Notes under the pieces: model-generated
The model's input: only the letters and a program-made list of their open reading frames with translations
Told to the model about the DNA's origin: nothing
The model's database searches: none
Shown here: one piece after another, positions 14,696 to 18,939 of the stretch
How the letters are laid out: each line of letters starts with the position of its first letter
Position numbering within the stretch: position 1 is the stretch's first letter
Assembly (NCBI GenBank): GCA_938037005.1
Contig: CALHVR010000051.1
Location: 1-18,939, forward strand
Direction of reading: 5' to 3'
DNA: 18,939 nt
From: an uncultured Leptotrichiaceae bacterium
Lineage (GTDB): Bacteria > Fusobacteriota > Fusobacteriia > Fusobacteriales > Leptotrichiaceae
Program-made: the position numbers and the translations under genes

Positions 14696-17293
14696 TTATT
14701 CAAAATCATCAATTAAAAGCTGATTATCGTCACTTATTATTCCATTATCCTTTAATTGCTCATATATTCTAGCTGCACGATTAAATCCAACATTTAATTT
14801 ACGCTGTAATAATGAAATAGAAACTTTTTTCTCTTGTTTTATTACATCTATAGCATTATCAAACAGAGGATCTACATCTTTATTTTCTTGAGATATATCT
14901 TCTAATATTTCATTTCTATAAACAACTTTTTTATTAGATTTTAAGGCTGTTGTTAATTGTTCTACTTCTTCATCTGAAATCCAAGCTCCTTGTATTCTTT
15001 CTGGATTTGATGATCCGTTCTCAAGTAACAGCATATCTCCCTGTCCTAATAATTTTTCAGCTCCCGGACTATCTAATATAGTTCTTGAATCTATTTGTGA
15101 TCTTAACGAAAATGATATTCTACTTGGTAAATTTGCTTTAATCATTCCAGTTATAACATCTGTCGACGGTCTTTGTGTCGCTACAACCAAATGTATTCCA
15201 ACAGCCCTTGCTTTTTGTGCAATTCTTGCAATTGACTCTTCTACACTTCCAGACGCAACCATCATCAAATCTGCCAATTCATCTATTATAACTACAATAT
15301 ACGGCATCTTTTCTACATACGCTAACTTATTATAACTTATAATATTTCTAACTCCATTTTCAGACAACTGTCTATATCTATTTTCCATTTCATTAACCGT
15401 CCATTTCAATGCAATAGCTGCTTGCTGTGGATCAGTAATTACTGGTACTAACAAATGAGGAATCCCATTATAAGGCATCATTTCTACCATTTTAGGGTCA
15501 ATCATTATAAACTTAACTTCGTCATCTTTCTTTTTAGAAATTAAAGTTGAAATTAATGTGTTTACTGCTACCGATTTCCCCGATCCCGTTTGTCCTGCAA
15601 TTAATAAATGTGGCATTTTTGCTATATCAATTATTTTATCTTCCCCCACAATATTTTTTCCTAAAATTACATTTAACGCTCCTTCTTCCAATTTAGGATT
15701 TCTAATTAAATTAGAAAAATGTACTGGTTCTTTTATTTGATTCGGTACTTCAATTCCTATTGTATTTTTTCCAGGAATCGGAGCTTCTATTCTTACACTT
15801 TTAGCCGCTAAACTAAGTTGTATATCATCTTGTAAAGCTGTTACTTTATTTACTCGTACTCCTTTAGGTATTGTTATTTCATACCGTGTTATCGTTGGTC
15901 CCGATTCATAATTAACTACTTTTGCTTCAATACCAAATTCTTTTAACGCCTCTTCCAAATGAGCAATATTTTCAGCTATTCCCATTTCTATTTTTTGTTT
16001 TTTATTCTCATCCATTGGTTTTGCAACAAATATTTCTTCAATTGATTTCTCCAAATCTTTATTTTCACTAGTTTCATTTTCTTCATCTTCAAATTTTTCT
16101 TTTTCAAAATTCATATTTGCTTGAATATTTTCATTTGAATCAATCTCACTTTTTGCAATATCTCTTTCTTCTTTATCTTTTTTATCAAAATCTTCATAAT
16201 TTATTTCATCATTATAACTATCATATTCGTGATAATCTTCATATTCTTTATCATCTTTTATTTTTTCAAAATCTTGATAGTACTCTGTATACTCTTTTAT
16301 TTTTTCAATTTCATTAATTTCTTTTTTTGAATTTTCTTCTTCCTCTATTTTAGATTCTGCCTTTTCTACCTCAGACTTTGTAATTTCATCTTTTTTTACA
16401 TCTTCAGTAATTATATTTAAAAGCTCTTCTTCCTTTAATATTTCAATATCTTTTGCTTTTTCATTTTTTTCTTTAATTTCTTCCGTTTTTACTTCATTTT
16501 TTTTATGTTTTGTTTCTTCCCAAAACTGTAGCCATTCTTTCTCCTTATCTATAAGCTCTGACTCAGAATACGTTTTTGTTTTATCAAAAATAGTTTCTTT
16601 CGGTTTTCTTGATATTTCAAAACTCAATTTTTCTTTTCTTGATTCAATTAATTTTTCTCTTAATTCTTCTCTTCTTTTTTTCTGCGAATCAATATATTCC
16701 GTTTTCTCTGCAAGTTTTTTTGCTTTTAATATTTGCATTTTCTTTTTATAATCATCACTCATATAATATTTTATAATTCCAACTAATAATGTATATACTA
16801 ATATTATTACTTCTTTAAAAATTACTACTATTGAAATTCCAATAATTACATTCAATATTGTTTTTAAAACTGGCAAATGAATAACTTGATATAACGGCAT
16901 CGAGACTAATGCTCCTATAAAACCTCCACTTTGTCCATTAAATCCAATGGATAAAAGTTCTCGAGCAGATTCCGAAAAATTAGTTGTAAAAGGCATTGCT
17001 ACATATTTTTTAATCAACAATATTGCCCAAGCTAAATACCAAATTATTAAAGCTACTACTTTAGATTTATGGAATTTTATTTTCATATCGTTAAAAATAA
17101 AATCAATTATTCCCATTACAATTAAAAATATACTTACAAACCATATTGTTTTTCCAAAAACAAAACTTCCTATATTTAATATTTGTAACAATAACGTAAT
17201 ATTTTCTTGCTCTATTTTATTTTTACCTAATAAAAGAATTAAAAAAAATACTCCTAATAAAAAAAATATTACCCCTCTAAATTTTTTATTCAT
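14696..17293 (-). CDS. ftsK: DNA translocase FtsK/SpoIIIE
   Basis: FtsK is a septal, membrane-anchored hexameric motor that pumps chromosome ends out of the closing septum and helps dimer resolution. The 865-residue product begins with about four to five membrane segments (roughly 7-23, 48-68, 78-97, 122-140, 146-176). A long charged linker rich in E, K and D follows (about 180-430), with an acidic Tyr-rich stretch at about 335-370. The motor has Walker A GQTGSGKS (567-574), Walker B VVIIDELADL (667-676), and HLVVATQRPSTDVITG (701-716). A C-terminal winged-helix gamma domain (about 808-858: DPLFDNAIDVI to NGIISDD) would read polar DNA motifs. AGAAGGG precedes the ATG at 17293. It is the first gene of its transcription unit. 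Confidence 0.96.
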   Translation of the reverse strand: MNKKFRGVIFFLLGVFFLILLLGKNKIEQENITLLLQILNIGSFVFGKTIWFVSIFLIVMGIIDFIFNDMKIKFHKSKVVALIIWYLAWAILLIKKYVAMPFTTNFSESARELLSIGFNGQSGGFIGALVSMPLYQVIHLPVLKTILNVIIGISIVVIFKEVIILVYTLLVGIIKYYMSDDYKKKMQILKAKKLAEKTEYIDSQKKRREELREKLIESRKEKLSFEISRKPKETIFDKTKTYSESELIDKEKEWLQFWEETKHKKNEVKTEEIKEKNEKAKDIEILKEEELLNIITEDVKKDEITKSEVEKAESKIEEEENSKKEINEIEKIKEYTEYYQDFEKIKDDKEYEDYHEYDSYNDEINYEDFDKKDKEERDIAKSEIDSNENIQANMNFEKEKFEDEENETSENKDLEKSIEEIFVAKPMDENKKQKIEMGIAENIAHLEEALKEFGIEAKVVNYESGPTITRYEITIPKGVRVNKVTALQDDIQLSLAAKSVRIEAPIPGKNTIGIEVPNQIKEPVHFSNLIRNPKLEEGALNVILGKNIVGEDKIIDIAKMPHLLIAGQTGSGKSVAVNTLISTLISKKKDDEVKFIMIDPKMVEMMPYNGIPHLLVPVITDPQQAAIALKWTVNEMENRYRQLSENGVRNIISYNKLAYVEKMPYIVVIIDELADLMMVASGSVEESIARIAQKARAVGIHLVVATQRPSTDVITGMIKANLPSRISFSLRSQIDSRTILDSPGAEKLLGQGDMLLLENGSSNPERIQGAWISDEEVEQLTTALKSNKKVVYRNEILEDISQENKDVDPLFDNAIDVIKQEKKVSISLLQRKLNVGFNRAARIYEQLKDNGIISDDNQLLIDDFE

Positions 17294-17372
17294 TATCTCT
17301 ATACCCTTCTCATTTTTTTCTTTTAATTTTTCTATTTTAATTTAATTAAAATTCATCTAATCTATGTATATC

Positions 17373-17401
17373 ATTATACATTATTTTTTACGATTTGTCA
17401 T
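17373..17401 (-). promoter_or_regulatory. sigma-70-type promoter of the ftsK-mreB-scpB-rluB unit
   Basis: On the minus strand a perfect TATAAT (17373-17378) and an ATGACA -35 box (17396-17401, 5 of 6 consensus positions) are separated by exactly 17 bp. It lies after the oppA terminator and about 80 bp before the ftsK ATG. It is the strongest promoter-like sequence I found in the window. Confidence 0.75.
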
Positions 17402-17415
17402 TGTTTATAAAACAA
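17401..17415. repeat. 15-bp palindrome next to the ftsK promoter
   Basis: TTGTTT and AAACAA arms flank a 3-bp centre. The palindrome touches the upstream edge of the ftsK -35 box, a position suited to an operator or activator site. The AT-rich composition makes a chance match possible. Confidence 0.35.
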
Positions 17416-17432
17416 TTTATCAAATTTTTTTC

Positions 17433-17467
17433 AAAAAAATAAAAGACCTACAAAATCGTAAGTCTTT
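17433..17467 (-). terminator. Rho-independent terminator of the oppA-like gene
   Basis: On the minus strand a 10-bp stem (17458-17467 with 17442-17451, including one G-U wobble; arm AAAGACTTAC) closes a 6-nt loop and is followed by a U-rich run (17433-17441). It lies 38 bp after the stop of the binding-protein gene and isolates it from ftsK. Confidence 0.88.
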
Positions 17468-17505
17468 CATTCAAAAAATTTTTAAATTATTGATTTTTTA
17501 TTTAT

Positions 17506-18939
17506 TTATTTTGCCATAAATAAATCTCTAAAATTAAATTCTCCACCAATCGCAACAAATCCTAATCCTTGAACTTTTGGATTTACTAAATAATTTTTTT
17601 GTCTTTGGAACAATACAACTACTGGCACTTGATCTGCAATAATTTGCTCCATTTCAATCATAGCAGGCACTCTAACAGCTGGATCTGCAGTAGATTTTGC
17701 TATTTTTGATAACTCGTCATATCTCGCATTTGTAAAGTCTCCTCTATTTGCACCTTTATTTGTTGAATCAAATATATCTAAATAAGTTATTGGATCTTTA
17801 AAATCTCCTGTCCAGTTTGCTATTGCAATTTGGTAATCTCTTTGTTTTGATCTTTTAATTCTTTCTTTTCCTGTTACAATACTTAATTTTAAATTTATCC
17901 CTAAATTTTTACCTAAAGTTTCTTGCACATATTCAGCTATCGCTTTTGTACTTCCAGAATCAGCAAAAATCATTTCTAATTCAGGCATTTTTGTCATTCC
18001 TTCTTCTTTAAGCCCTTCAGCTAATAATTTTTTAGCTTCATCTACATTAAATTCTGCTATTTTTGTTGGAACTTCTGAAGCAAAATCTCCTTTTTGTCCA
18101 TTTATTCCAATTCCTGATGGAGTAAATGTCGTATTTAATTTTTCAGAATTTTCTAAAACACTTTCAATTAATTTTTCTCTATTTACTGACATTTGTAACG
18201 CTTTTCTTACTTTTGCATTATTAAGTGGTTTTATATTATTATTTAATAATAAGTACCAAACTCCTCCGTCAGCAGCTTTTACCAACTCAGGTTTCCCAGC
18301 ATATTCTTTTGCTTGTTGGAATGTTACTTTTGTTACATCTATTTCTTTATTTTTAAACGCATTAAATGAAGCTGTTGAATCTTCCATTAATTTTAATGTA
18401 ATATTGTCAACTTTTACATTTTTTGCATCCCAATATTTAGGATTTTTTTCTAATTTCAATTCAGAATCATGATTCCATTCTTTTAAAATATACGGTCCAA
18501 CTGCTAAAGTATTTGCTGCATCTTCAGCAAAATATTTATCCCCTTTTTTAGCTAAAAACTTCTCATTTACAGGCATATACGCTTTAAATGTTATCAAATC
18601 ATCAAAATAAGCTGTTGGAACTGCTAATTCTACTTCTAAAGTTTTATCATCTATAACTTTAATTCCTACTGCATCAGCTGATCCTTTTCCTGAATTATAG
18701 TCTTCTGCTCCTTTTATCATAAACATTAAGTACGCATTTTCTGCTGCTGTATTTGGATCTAATTCTCTCATCCATCCTGCTTTAAAATCTTGTGCCGTTA
18801 CTTTATCTCCATTTGCCCAAACAGCATCTCTTAAATGAAATGTCCATTTAAGTCCATCTTGTGAAACTTCCCATTTTTCAGCTAATCCTGGAACAGATTT
18901 TCCATCTTTATCTTTTCTAGCTAATCCTTCCATAATTAA
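17506..18939 (-). CDS. oppA: oligopeptide-type ABC transporter substrate-binding protein (5' end cut by window edge)
   Basis: This is a solute-binding protein of the SBP_bac_5/OppA family, which captures peptides outside the cytoplasmic membrane for an Opp/Dpp-type ABC importer. The frame is open to the right edge (codons Leu-Ile precede the Met at 18933). The ATG at 18933 is therefore an internal Met in the conserved MEGLA segment, not a start; the signal peptide and about 50-70 residues are missing. Numbered from that Met, visible family features are GLAEKWEVSQDGLKWTFHLR (16-35), WANGDKVTAQDFKAGWMREL (39-58) and a VGPYILKEW block at about 145. The C-terminal FRDLFMAK end is intact. Its codon use is slightly less AT-extreme, as in a highly expressed gene. 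Whether the ligand is a peptide or another solute cannot be told. No permease gene follows, and a terminator does. Confidence 0.9.
   Translation of the reverse strand, partial: LIMEGLARKDKDGKSVPGLAEKWEVSQDGLKWTFHLRDAVWANGDKVTAQDFKAGWMRELDPNTAAENAYLMFMIKGAEDYNSGKGSADAVGIKVIDDKTLEVELAVPTAYFDDLITFKAYMPVNEKFLAKKGDKYFAEDAANTLAVGPYILKEWNHDSELKLEKNPKYWDAKNVKVDNITLKLMEDSTASFNAFKNKEIDVTKVTFQQAKEYAGKPELVKAADGGVWYLLLNNNIKPLNNAKVRKALQMSVNREKLIESVLENSEKLNTTFTPSGIGINGQKGDFASEVPTKIAEFNVDEAKKLLAEGLKEEGMTKMPELEMIFADSGSTKAIAEYVQETLGKNLGINLKLSIVTGKERIKRSKQRDYQIAIANWTGDFKDPITYLDIFDSTNKGANRGDFTNARYDELSKIAKSTADPAVRVPAMIEMEQIIADQVPVVVLFQRQKNYLVNPKVQGLGFVAIGGEFNFRDLFMAK

Noticed and set aside
16947..17345. A 132-codon plus-strand frame opposite the ftsK N-terminus
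   Set aside because: It mirrors the membrane-segment codons of ftsK and has no recognisable domain. It runs into the ftsK leader, as expected of a shadow frame.
18920..18939. Treating the ATG at 18933 as the start of the oppA-like gene
   Set aside because: The frame stays open to the window edge, the product would lack any signal peptide, and MEGLA is a conserved internal segment of OppA-family proteins. The gene is simply truncated by the window.

Overview
The window is very AT-rich, with A/T third positions nearly everywhere, and every supported gene lies on the minus strand. Gene content, codon use and diderm-anaerobe character fit a low-GC member of Fusobacteriota, most likely Leptotrichiaceae (Leptotrichia-like). 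This assignment is an inference from the style of the proteins, because no rRNA or other marker is present. No tRNA, rRNA, CRISPR array, insertion sequence or prophage was seen, and no gene-free stretch exceeds 300 bases. The longest gap is 212 bp.

In transcription order (right to left), the window opens with an oligopeptide-type ABC transporter binding protein. It is cut by the right edge and ends in a clear Rho-independent terminator. A 212-bp intergenic region then holds that terminator, a near-consensus sigma-70-type promoter and a small palindrome. This promoter appears to drive a cell-cycle block: ftsK (chromosome translocase), mreB (rod shape), scpB (condensin partner) and rluB (23S rRNA pseudouridine synthase).

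An 84-bp gap follows, with a 30-bp inverted repeat and a second good promoter. After it come three less ordinary genes: a HAD phosphatase of the MtnX-like type, a 67-residue DpnD/PcfM-like protein, and a 253-residue protein. The last has an N-terminal winged helix (HARE-HTH/HrgA-like) and a C-terminal half that looks like a restriction-endonuclease fold. They are tightly coupled to each other and run into gatC-gatA-gatB (Asp/Glu-tRNA amidotransferase), a PASTA-bearing class B penicillin-binding protein, priA, def, fmt, rsmG and parB. parB is cut by the left edge within its last residues.

The housekeeping genes cover chromosome segregation and replication restart (ftsK, scpB, parB, priA), cell shape and septal wall synthesis (mreB, PBP), and translation (gatCAB, def, fmt, rsmG, rluB). 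The most unusual content is the pair of restriction-associated-type genes inside this housekeeping run. Next come the missing parA between rsmG and parB, and several regulatory palindromes. No wholly new system is evident. The DpnD-like/HrgA-like pair is the best candidate for something undercharacterised.
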